Positions 1 through 7,416 of a stretch of 9,428 bases of DNA are shown in pieces. Source of the stretch: Burkholderiales bacterium (lineage in GTDB: Bacteria > Pseudomonadota > Gammaproteobacteria > Burkholderiales > Burkholderiaceae_C); contig CANFYD010000115.1 in assembly GCA_947450745.1 (NCBI GenBank), positions 1 to 9,428 of the forward strand. Reading direction: 5' to 3'. Within the stretch, counting starts at the first letter, position 1. The number at the start of each line of letters is the position of its first letter. Under the pieces are notes generated by a model, which saw only the letters and a program-made list of their open reading frames with translations, searched no databases and was not told the origin of the DNA. The translations under genes and the position numbers were made by a program.

Positions 1-957
1 CACATTCAGCACGGCAGCAGCGGTGGGTTCGAAACCGGTCACGCCGTCCAGCTGAAAGCTCGACAACTCCAGCACCCAGACCTCGGGCAAATGCTCGAAC
101 ACCGGCCCTTTGGGCGGCGGCGGCTTGATCGGCAACGGCGCTTCGTCGAGCAAGGCGTCGACCATCTCCAGCGTGGTTTGGGCAGCGGGGGTGGATTCAG
201 GCTCGGCCGCTTCCGGTGCTTCCGGTGCTTCCGCCGCTTCAGCCGCTTCAGCAACGTCCTGCACTTCAGGCAAATCATCGGCTGCAAGCGACTCGGACTG
301 TTCGACGGGCAGCACGATTTCAGCCACAGCCACCGCCACCGCCACCGGCACCGGCTCCAGATCCAAGGCCGCAGACAGCGTCGCCAACAAGCTTGGGCCG
401 ATATTGCCGGCCATCGCCACGCGCTTGCCGGCCCGCTCGACCAACAAGGCCGTCATGCAGGTGGTGGTGGTCTTGCCATTGGTGCCGGTGATGGCCAACA
501 CGGCCGGCGCATAGCCGCGCGAGCGCTTCAAATCGGCCAGCGCCTGAGCGAACAGATCAAGCTCGACCTGCACTGGCACGCCGGCCGCCGCAGCCCGCTG
601 CAGCAGCGGCGCGATGCGTGCATCCAGCGGCGACAAGCCGGGGCTTTTCAGCAACAACTGCACACCGTCCAGCGCCGCTTCAGCCAGCTCACCGCTGAAG
701 AACTCGGCCTGCGGCTGCAAAGCCCGCAAGGCGGCCAATTGCGGCGGCTCGGCACGCGAATCCCACACCCGCAGCGTCGCACCGCAACGCAGCGCCCAAG
801 CCGCCATCGCCAGACCCGAATCCCCCAAGCCCAGCACCAGCACGCGACAGCCACGCAGCGCTGCGCCCTCGGACGACAGCGCGCCTGCCAGCACCGTACA
901 AAATTCGGGGTTAGTCTGCTCCGGGCGCAGCGCTTCGGTGGCGGCTTGCTTATCCAT
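1..957 (-). CDS. murD: UDP-N-acetylmuramoyl-L-alanine--D-glutamate ligase MurD (3' end missing)
   Basis: Cytoplasmic Mur ligase that uses ATP to add D-glutamate to UDP-MurNAc-L-Ala, the second residue of the peptidoglycan stem peptide. I translated 319 codons without a stop; the gene runs off the left edge, so the C-terminal domain is missing. The ATG at 957 follows the mraY stop by 6 bp and has a strong Shine-Dalgarno. An N-terminal nucleotide-binding-like fold starts with VLGLGDSG (residues 41-48). The ATP-binding P-loop is AITGTNGKTTTT (155-166), followed by GNIG (184-187) and ELSSFQL (297-303), whose Glu matches the Mg2+-binding Glu157 of E. coli MurD. In E. coli GNIG and VLELSSFQL are about 14 residues apart; here 107 residues separate them. 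The extra stretch (about 200-287) is low-complexity Ala/Glu/Pro/Val with 19 acidic residues and no basic one before Lys278. Both flanking motifs are intact and in frame, so the gene looks functional. Identity is certain; the role of the insertion is unknown. Confidence 0.96.
   Translation of the reverse strand, partial: MDKQAATEALRPEQTNPEFCTVLAGALSSEGAALRGCRVLVLGLGDSGLAMAAWALRCGATLRVWDSRAEPPQLAALRALQPQAEFFSGELAEAALDGVQLLLKSPGLSPLDARIAPLLQRAAAAGVPVQVELDLFAQALADLKRSRGYAPAVLAITGTNGKTTTTCMTALLVERAGKRVAMAGNIGPSLLATLSAALDLEPVPVAVAVAVAEIVLPVEQSESLAADDLPEVQDVAEAAEAAEAPEAPEAAEPESTPAAQTTLEMVDALLDEAPLPIKPPPPKGPVFEHLPEVWVLELSSFQLDGVTGFEPTAAAVLNV
209..253 (-). repeat. 9-bp tandem repeat within murD coding an E-A-(A/P) tripeptide run
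   Basis: Five consecutive 9-bp units on the + strand read gcttccggt, gcttccggt, gcttccgcc, gcttcagcc and gcttcagca. On the coding strand they give Glu at every third residue from 237 to 252, separated by Ala-Ala or Ala-Pro. The unit length keeps the frame, so copy number can change without breaking murD. The repeat sits inside the extra segment between the GNIG and ELSSFQL motifs. Confidence 0.85.
323..358 (-). repeat. 6-bp tandem repeat within murD coding a (Pro/Ala)-Val dipeptide run
   Basis: Six consecutive hexamers read gccaca, gccacc (three times), ggcacc and ggctcc on the + strand. They encode alternating Val with Pro or Ala at MurD residues 202-212. This is a second, independent in-frame repeat at the start of the MurD insertion, which suggests the insertion grew by replication slippage. 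Confidence 0.75.
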
Positions 958-963
958 CCAGCG

Positions 964-970
964 TCACCTC
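964..970 (-). promoter_or_regulatory. murD ribosome binding site overlapping the mraY stop codon
   Basis: The coding strand reads GAGGTGA, an excellent anti-16S match. Its TGA is the mraY stop codon. The murD ATG lies 6 nt further on. A ribosome ending mraY therefore sits on the murD start site, which supports translational coupling and the choice of 957 as the start. Confidence 0.8.
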
Positions 971-2142
971 AGCTTCAAGCTCGCCAGGCCGACCAGGCAC
1001 AGCAGCATGGTGATGATCCAGAAGCGCACGACGACCTGCGTTTCCTTCCAGCCCGACTTCTCGAAATGGTGGTGCAGCGGGGCCATCTTGAAGATGCGCC
1101 GGCCGGTGCCGAACCTCTTTTTGGTGTACTTGAACCAGCTCACCTGGAGCATCACCGACAGCACTTCGGCCACAAACACGCCGCCCATGATGCCGAGCAG
1201 GATTTCCTGGCGCGTGATCACCGCCACCGTGCCGAGCGCGCCGCCCAACGACAGCGCCCCCACATCGCCCATGAAAACCTGGGCCGGATGGGTGTTGAAC
1301 CACAGAAAAGCCAGGCCCGCCCCAGCCATGGCGGCGCAAAAAATCAGCACTTCGCCGGCGCCCGGGATGTAGGGCAGCAACAGGTATTTGGAAAACACCG
1401 AGGAGCCGGTCATGTAGGCAAACAAGCCCAGCGCCGAGCCCACCATCACCACCGGCATGATGGCCAGGCCGTCCAGACCGTCGGTGAAGTTGACCGCGTT
1501 GCTGGTGCCGACGATGACGAAATAGGACAGGCCGATGAAGCCGAACACGCCCAGCGGATAGCTGACCGTCTTGAAGAACGGCACCATCAAGTCGGCCCGG
1601 GGCGGCAGTTCGGTCGAAAAGCCGCTCGCCACCCAGCGGAAGAACAACTGCACCACGCCCAGGAAAGAGGTCTCGGACACGCTGAACGCCAAATACAGCG
1701 CGGCGATCAGGCCGATGATCGATTGCCAGAAGAACTTTTCGCGGCTGCGCATGCCTTCCGGGTTTTTGTCGACCACTTTGCGCCAGTCATCGACCCAGCC
1801 GATCGCGCCAAAACCCATCGTCACCAGCATCACCACCCACACAAAGCGGTTGCTCCAGTCGAACCAGAGCAGCGTCGAAACGCCGATGCCGATCAGGATC
1901 AACACGCCGCCCATCGTCGGTGTGCCGGTCTTGGCCAAGTGCTGCTGAATGCCGTATTCGCGGATCGGCTGGCCGATCTTCATGTCGGTCAGGCGGCGAA
2001 TCACCCAGGGGCCAAAGGCCAGGCCGATCAACAACGCCGTCAGCGCCGCCATCACCGCACGGAAGGTGATGTACTGAAAAACGCGCAGGAAACCCAGCTC
2101 GGGGTAATGCGCCTGCAGCCATTGCGCCAGACTAAGCAGCAT
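964..2142 (-). CDS. mraY: Phospho-N-acetylmuramoyl-pentapeptide-transferase MraY
   Basis: Integral membrane enzyme that transfers phospho-MurNAc-pentapeptide from UDP to undecaprenyl phosphate, making lipid I. The protein has 392 residues and many hydrophobic helices, close to the length I expect for Burkholderiales MraY. Catalytic motifs are present: the Asp pair in GWVDDW (Asp118-Asp119), NFTDGLDGLA (218-227), FMGDVG (Asp293) and the His cluster PLHHHFE (355-361). The frame is open further upstream, to 2202, but that part would read Asn/Lys-rich residues unlike MraY. The ATG at 2142 gives the usual N-terminus and has AGGAG 6 nt upstream, so I chose it. The start lies inside the last codons of murF (11-bp overlap), and the stop is followed after 6 bp by murD. 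No anomalies seen. Confidence 0.97.
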   Translation of the reverse strand: MLLSLAQWLQAHYPELGFLRVFQYITFRAVMAALTALLIGLAFGPWVIRRLTDMKIGQPIREYGIQQHLAKTGTPTMGGVLILIGIGVSTLLWFDWSNRFVWVVMLVTMGFGAIGWVDDWRKVVDKNPEGMRSREKFFWQSIIGLIAALYLAFSVSETSFLGVVQLFFRWVASGFSTELPPRADLMVPFFKTVSYPLGVFGFIGLSYFVIVGTSNAVNFTDGLDGLAIMPVVMVGSALGLFAYMTGSSVFSKYLLLPYIPGAGEVLIFCAAMAGAGLAFLWFNTHPAQVFMGDVGALSLGGALGTVAVITRQEILLGIMGGVFVAEVLSVMLQVSWFKYTKKRFGTGRRIFKMAPLHHHFEKSGWKETQVVVRFWIITMLLCLVGLASLKLR

Positions 2143-3658
2143 CAAGGGCTCCTGTGGATGGTTGTTGTTGTTTTTGTTTTTGGGGTTCGGCCTGCAGCGC
2201 ACCGACCACTTGTTCCATCCGCATGAATCGCGATCCCTTGATCAATAAATTGTTGACGGGCGGCAGGCTGCCAGCGCCGTTGTCGATGCTGGCCGGCAGC
2301 GCCAGCAGCAGCGCCGCCGTCAGCTCGGCCACCGAGGCAAAGTGATGCGCGCCGGGGCCGTAAGCGGCAGCGGCATCGGCGGCGGCGCTGCCTGCCGTCC
2401 ACAAACCGGCCAAGCCACGCTCAGCGGCGTAAGCGCCGACCTCGCGGTGGAATTCCGGGCCGCGGTCGCCGACCTCGCCCATGTCGCCCAGAACCAACCA
2501 GGACGCGCCGGGCAAGGCGGCCAGCACGTCGATGGCCGCGCGCACGCTGTCGGGGTTGGCGTTGTAGCTGTCGTCGATCAGCGTGATGCGCCGCCCGCCG
2601 CGCTGGCAGCTCTTCAGTTGTGAGCGGCCCTTGACCGGCTCGAACGACTCCAGCCCGCGCACGATGGCCCTCAGCGGCGCACCGGCCGCCAGCGCACAAG
2701 TCGCAGCGGCCAGCGCATTGCGCACGTTGTGCAAGCCTGGCATCGCCAACACCACCGGCGCATCGCCAGCGGGCGTGTGCAGTTCCAGCGCCCAATGGCC
2801 GGTCGCACGCGGGTCGTCTTCAGCCAGCCCGGCCGCCAGCCCAGCCGCGTCAACCCAGCGCGCCGTGCCGGTCACGTCGGCCTCGCCCTGCAGCGCAAAA
2901 CTCAGGTGCGGACGCGTGCCGGCCAGAGAGTGCCAAAGCGGTGCGCAGGCATCTTCGGCCGGAAACACCGCCACGCCGGTCGGCCCGAGCGCTTCGATGA
3001 CGGCACCGTTCTCGCGCGCGGCGGCCTCCACCGAGGTCAAATATTCTTGATGCTCGCGCTGCGCGTTGTTGACCAGCGCCACCGTCGGCGCGGTCATCCG
3101 GGCCAGCGGGGCGATTTCGCCCGGGTGATTCATGCCCAGCTCGACCACGGCGGCGCGGTACCACTGCACGTCGTCCTGGCGCAAGCGCAGCAGCGTCAGC
3201 GGCACGCCGATGTCGTTGTTGTAATTGCCCTCGGTCGCCAACGCGCCGCGACCCAGCCAAGCGCGCAGGATGCTGGCGGTCATTTGTGTCACCGTCGTCT
3301 TGCCGTTGCTGCCGGTCACCGCAATCACCGGCAACTGGCAATGCGCCCGCCAAGCAGCAGCCAGCCAACCCAGCGCCTGTTTGGCGTCGGGCACCAGAAT
3401 GCCGGCGAGGCCAGCTTCCAGCAAGCCGCGCTCGGCCAAGGCGGCCACCGCACCGGCAGCGGCCGCGTGGGGCAGAAAGTCATGCGCGTCGAAGCGCTCA
3501 CCGCGCAGGGCCACGAACAGATCACCGCCACCGAGGCTGCGGCTGTCGCTGTGGACGCGCTGGATTTCAAGCGCGCCGTCGCCGATCAATTGCGCTTGCG
3601 GACAGGCCGGCAACAGCAGCTGATGGGCTTGCGCCAAGGTCATCAATGCAGCGCTCAC
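2132..3658 (-). CDS. murF: UDP-N-acetylmuramoyl-tripeptide--D-alanyl-D-alanine ligase MurF
   Basis: Cytoplasmic ligase that adds D-Ala-D-Ala to the UDP-MurNAc tripeptide, the last soluble step before MraY. Length is 508 residues, longer than the 452 of E. coli MurF. Domains in order: an N-terminal substrate-binding domain with the conserved HSDSR (36-40); an ATPase domain with VTGSNGKTTVT (114-124), GNYNNDIG (144-151) and ELGMNHPGEI (173-182); and a C-terminal domain with IDDSYNANPDS (361-371) and GSRFMRME (475-482). The last 18 residues form a Gln/Lys-rich then Ala-rich tail after the conserved fold ends. The start is GTG at 3658, sharing GTGA with the murE stop. It has GGAGG 8 nt upstream, whereas the in-frame ATG at 3643 would be 23 nt from that site. 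The 3' end overlaps the mraY start by 11 bp. Confidence 0.97.
   Translation of the reverse strand: MSAALMTLAQAHQLLLPACPQAQLIGDGALEIQRVHSDSRSLGGGDLFVALRGERFDAHDFLPHAAAAGAVAALAERGLLEAGLAGILVPDAKQALGWLAAAWRAHCQLPVIAVTGSNGKTTVTQMTASILRAWLGRGALATEGNYNNDIGVPLTLLRLRQDDVQWYRAAVVELGMNHPGEIAPLARMTAPTVALVNNAQREHQEYLTSVEAAARENGAVIEALGPTGVAVFPAEDACAPLWHSLAGTRPHLSFALQGEADVTGTARWVDAAGLAAGLAEDDPRATGHWALELHTPAGDAPVVLAMPGLHNVRNALAAATCALAAGAPLRAIVRGLESFEPVKGRSQLKSCQRGGRRITLIDDSYNANPDSVRAAIDVLAALPGASWLVLGDMGEVGDRGPEFHREVGAYAAERGLAGLWTAGSAAADAAAAYGPGAHHFASVAELTAALLLALPASIDNGAGSLPPVNNLLIKGSRFMRMEQVVGALQAEPQKQKQQQPSTGALDAA
2149..2153 (-). promoter_or_regulatory. mraY ribosome binding site inside the murF 3' end
   Basis: AGGAG on the coding strand, 6 nt before the ATG at 2142. 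It decides the mraY start against the longer open frame from 2202. It lies within the murF coding sequence, so ribosomes finishing murF must pass over it. Confidence 0.8.
2161..2181 (-). repeat. A-rich CAA/AAA codon tract at the murF 3' end
   Basis: On the coding strand this is two runs of five A followed by CAA repeats, encoding alternating Gln and Lys and then Gln-Gln-Gln at MurF residues 493-499. It stands out in a GC-rich region and ends about 8 nt upstream of the mraY Shine-Dalgarno. It lies outside the conserved MurF fold. Confidence 0.7.
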
Positions 3659-5196
3659 AGGCCGGCCCTCCGGATCAGCGCCGCGCGGGCTTCGACCACA
3701 TCGGAGAACGGGCTGCGCAGTCCCGCTTGCTCCTGGTAATCCTCATGCCCCTTGCCGGCCACCAGCACCACATCGCGCGGCCCGGCTTGCCGGATCGCCA
3801 CGTCGATGGCGGCGCGGCGGTCCACCACCGTGTGGCAGCGGGTTGCGGTCACTCCAGCGGCGGCGCCAGCGGTCAGCACACCCGCTTCGATGTCGGCAAT
3901 GATTTGTTCGGGCACTTCAAAGCGCGGGTTGTCGCTGGTGATGAAGACTTGTTGCGCCAGCCGGGCAGCAATCGCGCCCATCGCCGGTCGCTTGGCGCGG
4001 TCGCGGTTGCCACCGCAGCCGAACACGCACAGCAACTGCCCGCCGCGTGCCGCCGCCAACGGAGCCAGCGCTTGCAAAGCCTTGTCCAGCGCGTCCGGCG
4101 TGTGGGCGTAATCGACCACCACCTGCGGCAAGTCCTGCCCGTTGCCGACGCGCTGCATGCGGCCCGGCACCGGCGTGACCCGGCCCACCACCGCAGCCAC
4201 CTCGGCCAGCCCATGGCCCAGCGCTCGCAAGCCGCCGATGACGGCCAGCAGATTGGCCACGTTGTAGTCGCCGATCAGGCCGGTTTCAATCAAAAAGCGC
4301 TGCTCGCCCTCTTGCAAGGTGAAGGCCAAGCCGCCAGCGCGGTAATGCAGCTGATGGGCCGACAAGCGCGCCGGCCCGTTCAGCGCATAGGTCCAGACGT
4401 CGAGTTGGCCGGCCAGCTGCAATTCCACAGCCAGCTCGGCACCCTTGGCGTCATCGAGATTGAGCACCGCCGCGCGCAGACCGGCAAGGTCGAACAAGGC
4501 GCGCTTGGCCGCCCAGTAAGCGTCCATGTCGCCGTGATAGTCGAGGTGGTCCTGGGTGAAGTTGGTGAATAGCGCGACGCGCACTTCGGTGCCGGCCAGG
4601 CGCATTTCCTTCAGGCCGATCGACGAAGCCTCAATCGCGCAGGCGCTGAAACCCTGGTCCAGCATCTGCCGCAGCGTCGCTTGCAGCAACACCGGGTCGG
4701 GCGTGGTGAGGCCGTTGTATTCGATCCGAGCCTCAGCCGACTGCGCTGTTGTTGCCCCGGGTAGCGGCGGCTCACCCACGCCGAGCGTGCCGATGACACC
4801 GCAGCGCTGGCCCAGCAGCGCCAGCGTCTGCGCCAACCACCAGGCGGTCGATGTCTTGCCATTGGTGCCGGTGCTGGCGACGACGGCCAGGGCCTTGGAC
4901 GGCTCGCCGTAAAAGGCCGCCGCAATCAAACCGGTCTTGGCCTTCAAGCCAGGGAGCGAGGCCACGCGCGCATCGACAAAGGCATGGGCGTCAACGCCCT
5001 CGTCCTCGACCAGGCAAGTGGCCGCACCGGCCGCCAGTGCGCCGGCGACGAACTCGCGCCCGTCACGGGCATAGCCGGGCCAGGCGATGAAGGCATCGCC
5101 GGCCGCCACCGCACGGCTGTCGGTGCGCAGCGCGCCGGGGGTCCATTCCTGCAACCAGCGGGCGGCCGCTTCGGGGGATTTGAGGCGGGTCAGCAT
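3655..5196 (-). CDS. murE: UDP-N-acetylmuramoyl-L-alanyl-D-glutamate--2,6-diaminopimelate ligase MurE
   Basis: Cytoplasmic ATP-dependent ligase that adds meso-diaminopimelate to UDP-MurNAc-L-Ala-D-Glu. The protein has 513 residues, in the normal range. The N-terminal domain carries RTDSR (24-28). The ATPase domain has STGTNGKTST (108-117), NGLTTPDP (161-168), TNFTQDHLDYHG (211-222) and YWAAKRALF (227-235), where Lys231 should be the carbamylated lysine. The C-terminal domain has GRMQRV (345-350), DYAHTPDAL (362-370), FGCGGNRDR (392-400) and SDNPR (421-425). DNPR marks the diaminopimelate-adding type rather than the lysine type. GKGHEDYQ (481-488) is also present. The ATG at 5196 shares one base with the ftsI stop (TGATG) and has AGGAG 8 nt upstream. 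The stop overlaps the murF GTG. Confidence 0.97.
   Translation of the reverse strand: MLTRLKSPEAAARWLQEWTPGALRTDSRAVAAGDAFIAWPGYARDGREFVAGALAAGAATCLVEDEGVDAHAFVDARVASLPGLKAKTGLIAAAFYGEPSKALAVVASTGTNGKTSTAWWLAQTLALLGQRCGVIGTLGVGEPPLPGATTAQSAEARIEYNGLTTPDPVLLQATLRQMLDQGFSACAIEASSIGLKEMRLAGTEVRVALFTNFTQDHLDYHGDMDAYWAAKRALFDLAGLRAAVLNLDDAKGAELAVELQLAGQLDVWTYALNGPARLSAHQLHYRAGGLAFTLQEGEQRFLIETGLIGDYNVANLLAVIGGLRALGHGLAEVAAVVGRVTPVPGRMQRVGNGQDLPQVVVDYAHTPDALDKALQALAPLAAARGGQLLCVFGCGGNRDRAKRPAMGAIAARLAQQVFITSDNPRFEVPEQIIADIEAGVLTAGAAAGVTATRCHTVVDRRAAIDVAIRQAGPRDVVLVAGKGHEDYQEQAGLRSPFSDVVEARAALIRRAGL
3667..3671 (-). promoter_or_regulatory. murF ribosome binding site
   Basis: GGAGG on the coding strand, 8 nt before the GTG at 3658 and inside the end of murE. 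It supports the GTG start over the ATG 15 nt downstream. Confidence 0.75.
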
Positions 5197-7070
5197 CAGA
5201 AGCTCTCCTCGACCGCTTGCAGCTTCTGGCTGGCGATGATTTGCGGTTTCACGTCCAGATCGGCCGGCACGCCCAGCAAACGCAGGCTTTGCGAGACCAC
5301 TTGGCTGAACACCGGGCCGGCCACTGCGCCACCGAAGTACACGCCGTTGGTCGGCTCATCCACCATCACCGCCACGATGATGCGGGGGTTGCTGATCGGG
5401 GCCAAGCCAACGAACCAGGACCGGTATTTGTGACCGGCGTAGCCCTTGCCTTCTTGCTTGTGGGCCGTGCCCGACTTGCCGCCCACGCTGTAACCGCTGA
5501 CCATCGCTTGCGGCGCAGTGCCGCCGGGGCCGGCCGCCAGCTGCAACATCTCGCGCACTTGCTGGGCCGTCTTCGGGGAGAACACCTTGATGCCATGGGC
5601 CACCGTGCCGGGTGGCTGCCGCATCATCGTGACCGGGATGACCTCGCCGTCACGCGCAAACGCGGTGTAAGCATGGGCGAGTTGAAACAGAGAAGCGGAC
5701 AGGCCGTAACCGTAGGCCATCGTCGCTTGCTCGATCGGACGCCAGCTCTTGTACGGCCGCAGTTTGCCGGTGATGGCACCGGGGAAGTTGATCTGCGGGC
5801 GCTGACCCAGACCGATGGCGGTGAAGACCTCGTACATTTCGCGCGGCTGCATCGTCATCGCCAAGCGCACCACGCCGATGTTGCTGGACTTCTGGATCAC
5901 CTGCGAGACGGTCAAATCGCCGTGCGGATGGGCGTCGGTGGGGGACCAACCGCTGACCACCACACTGCGCGGGCTGGTGCTGAGCAGGGTATCCGGCGTG
6001 ACGCGGCCGCTCTCCAGCGCATGCGCGACGATGAAGGGCTTCATCGTCGAACCGGGCTCGAAGATGTCGGTCAGCGCGCGGTTGCGCAACTGGTTGCCGC
6101 TGAGGTTGCGGCGGTCCGACGGGTTGTAACTGGGGAAATTGGCCAGCGCCAGCACTTCGCCGGACTGCACGTCGATCACCACCACCGAGCCGGCCTTGGC
6201 CTTGTGCTCGGCCACCGCGTCGCGGATGCGCTGGTAGGCGAAGAACTGCACCTTGGAATCGACCGACAAGTCGATGTCGCGGCCGTTCACCGCCGGGACG
6301 CGTTCACCGATGTCCTCGACCACGCGGCCCAGCCGGTCGCGCACGACCGAGCGGCTGCCGTCACGCCCGACCAGCTCTTTCTGGAAGGCCAGCTCGATGC
6401 CCTCTTGGCCGCGCTCTTCGATATTGGTGAAGCCCACCACGTGGGCGGCTGACTCGCCTTCCGGGTACTTGCGCTTGTACTCGCGGTCCTGAAACACGCC
6501 CTTCAGCCCCAGCGCCTTGATCTGTGCGGCGGTGTCGTCGTCGGACTGGCGGCGCAACCAGACAAAACGGGTGGCCGGGTCGAGCTTGCGCTCCAGCTCG
6601 GCATTGCTCCAGCCGAGGATCTTGGCCAAGGCCTTGCGCTTGACCGGGTCGGCATCGACCTCTTTCGGAATCGCCCAGACCGAGGGCACGGCCACGCTGG
6701 CGGCCAGCACTTGGCCGCTGCGGTCGTTGATGCGGCCCCGGCTGGCGGGCAGCTCGACCGTGTGGACGTAGCGGGCCTCGCCCTGCTTTTGGTAGAACTC
6801 GGTGCCGATCACCTGGATATAGAGCGCCCGCACCAGCAAGCCAGTAAAAGCCAAGCCCACCAGCGCCACCAGAAACCGGGAACGCCACGGCGGCGTCTTG
6901 GACGCCAGCAAGGGGCTGGTGGAATAGCTGACGCTGCGCGTACCGGCCGACAGCGCCGCCTTGGGGTTCTTGCTCGGGCGCAACTTGGCGCCGGGGCGCG
7001 TCGCACCCTCGGCTTGGGCCTTGTTCTGGCCCTTGCTGTTGCCGCTCTTGCCGCCGCCCAGCCAGCTCAC
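5196..7070 (-). CDS. ftsI: Septal peptidoglycan transpeptidase FtsI (PBP3)
   Basis: Class B penicillin-binding protein that crosslinks septal peptidoglycan in the divisome; in other bacteria it works with FtsW and is activated through FtsQLB and FtsN. The protein has 624 residues. Residues 1-62 are cytoplasmic, glycine-rich and basic. One transmembrane segment spans about 66-88. The pedestal domain includes RGRINDRSG (111-119). The transpeptidase domain has the three active-site motifs: STMK with Ser341 nucleophile and Lys344, SSN (395-397), and KSGT (532-535). The start is GTG at 7070, sharing GTGA with the ftsL stop; a GGGGG run lies 7 nt upstream rather than a classic AGGAG. No in-frame Met occurs before STMK, and a start near Val47 would leave a gap of over 130 bp after ftsL, so I keep the long form. 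The N-terminus therefore exceeds what I recall for Burkholderiales FtsI by roughly 40 residues. Confidence 0.96.
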   Translation of the reverse strand: MSWLGGGKSGNSKGQNKAQAEGATRPGAKLRPSKNPKAALSAGTRSVSYSTSPLLASKTPPWRSRFLVALVGLAFTGLLVRALYIQVIGTEFYQKQGEARYVHTVELPASRGRINDRSGQVLAASVAVPSVWAIPKEVDADPVKRKALAKILGWSNAELERKLDPATRFVWLRRQSDDDTAAQIKALGLKGVFQDREYKRKYPEGESAAHVVGFTNIEERGQEGIELAFQKELVGRDGSRSVVRDRLGRVVEDIGERVPAVNGRDIDLSVDSKVQFFAYQRIRDAVAEHKAKAGSVVVIDVQSGEVLALANFPSYNPSDRRNLSGNQLRNRALTDIFEPGSTMKPFIVAHALESGRVTPDTLLSTSPRSVVVSGWSPTDAHPHGDLTVSQVIQKSSNIGVVRLAMTMQPREMYEVFTAIGLGQRPQINFPGAITGKLRPYKSWRPIEQATMAYGYGLSASLFQLAHAYTAFARDGEVIPVTMMRQPPGTVAHGIKVFSPKTAQQVREMLQLAAGPGGTAPQAMVSGYSVGGKSGTAHKQEGKGYAGHKYRSWFVGLAPISNPRIIVAVMVDEPTNGVYFGGAVAGPVFSQVVSQSLRLLGVPADLDVKPQIIASQKLQAVEESF

Positions 7071-7360
7071 CGGCTTGCCCCCGTTGCGGGGACCGCCGGC
7101 TTGTCGTCAAGGCTTTGACTGACCGCAGGCGTGATCGCGCGCATGTGCAGACGCTCGCGCGCCACCTGTTCGACGCGCAAATTGGTCGCTTGCGCGTGCC
7201 GGTCAGCCTGCAAGCGCTGGCTGTCGGACTCCAGGCGGCGGGCCTCAGCCTGCGCGCGGTCCACCTCGGTGAACAGACGACGCGCCTCGTAGGCACTGCG
7301 CACCAGCACCATGCCGCTGGCCAGCACGGCCAACAGCAGCAGCAAATTGATACGGCTCAC
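7067..7360 (-). CDS. ftsL: Cell division protein FtsL
   Basis: Small bitopic divisome protein that pairs with FtsB and FtsQ and helps activate FtsWI. From the GTG at 7360 it has 97 residues: a short cytoplasmic start, one transmembrane helix (about 4-21), then a periplasmic segment rich in charged residues with heptad-like spacing (about 24-70) that should form the coiled coil with FtsB. The sequence is poorly conserved, as usual in this family, so the call rests on architecture and on its place between rsmH and ftsI. A TTG at 7375 in the same frame would add five residues (MSGAG). I prefer 7360 because MSRINLLL resembles FtsL starts I recall and a GGGGG run lies 5 nt upstream, but the evidence is weak. 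The stop overlaps the ftsI GTG by 4 bp. The 56-bp gap to rsmH is the largest inside the operon. Confidence 0.9.
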   Translation of the reverse strand: MSRINLLLLLAVLASGMVLVRSAYEARRLFTEVDRAQAEARRLESDSQRLQADRHAQATNLRVEQVARERLHMRAITPAVSQSLDDKPAVPATGASR

Positions 7361-7416
7361 ACCCGCCCCCGACAAGCGGAGACCGGACCAGCGAGGGTCG
7401 CTAGCGAGTTCATCGC

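Noticed and set aside
2143..2202. N-terminal extension of MraY to an ATG at 2202
   Set aside because: The added residues are the out-of-frame reading of the A-rich murF tail, and the ATG at 2142 has a proper Shine-Dalgarno and gives the family N-terminus.
91..2226. A 711-codon open frame on the + strand, antisense to murD, mraY and the end of murF
   Set aside because: It is rich in His, Gln and Arg with no recognisable domain, lies wholly opposite well-supported genes, and is the type of long antisense frame that GC-rich codon bias creates.
2729..4572. Two long + strand open frames antisense to murF and murE
   Set aside because: Same compositional signature (Arg/Gln/His/Ala-rich, no motifs) and no ribosome binding site or promoter; shadows of murF and murE.
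5217..6452. A 411-codon + strand open frame antisense to ftsI
   Set aside because: Low-complexity His/Arg/Ala product opposite the fully conserved transpeptidase domain; a shadow frame.
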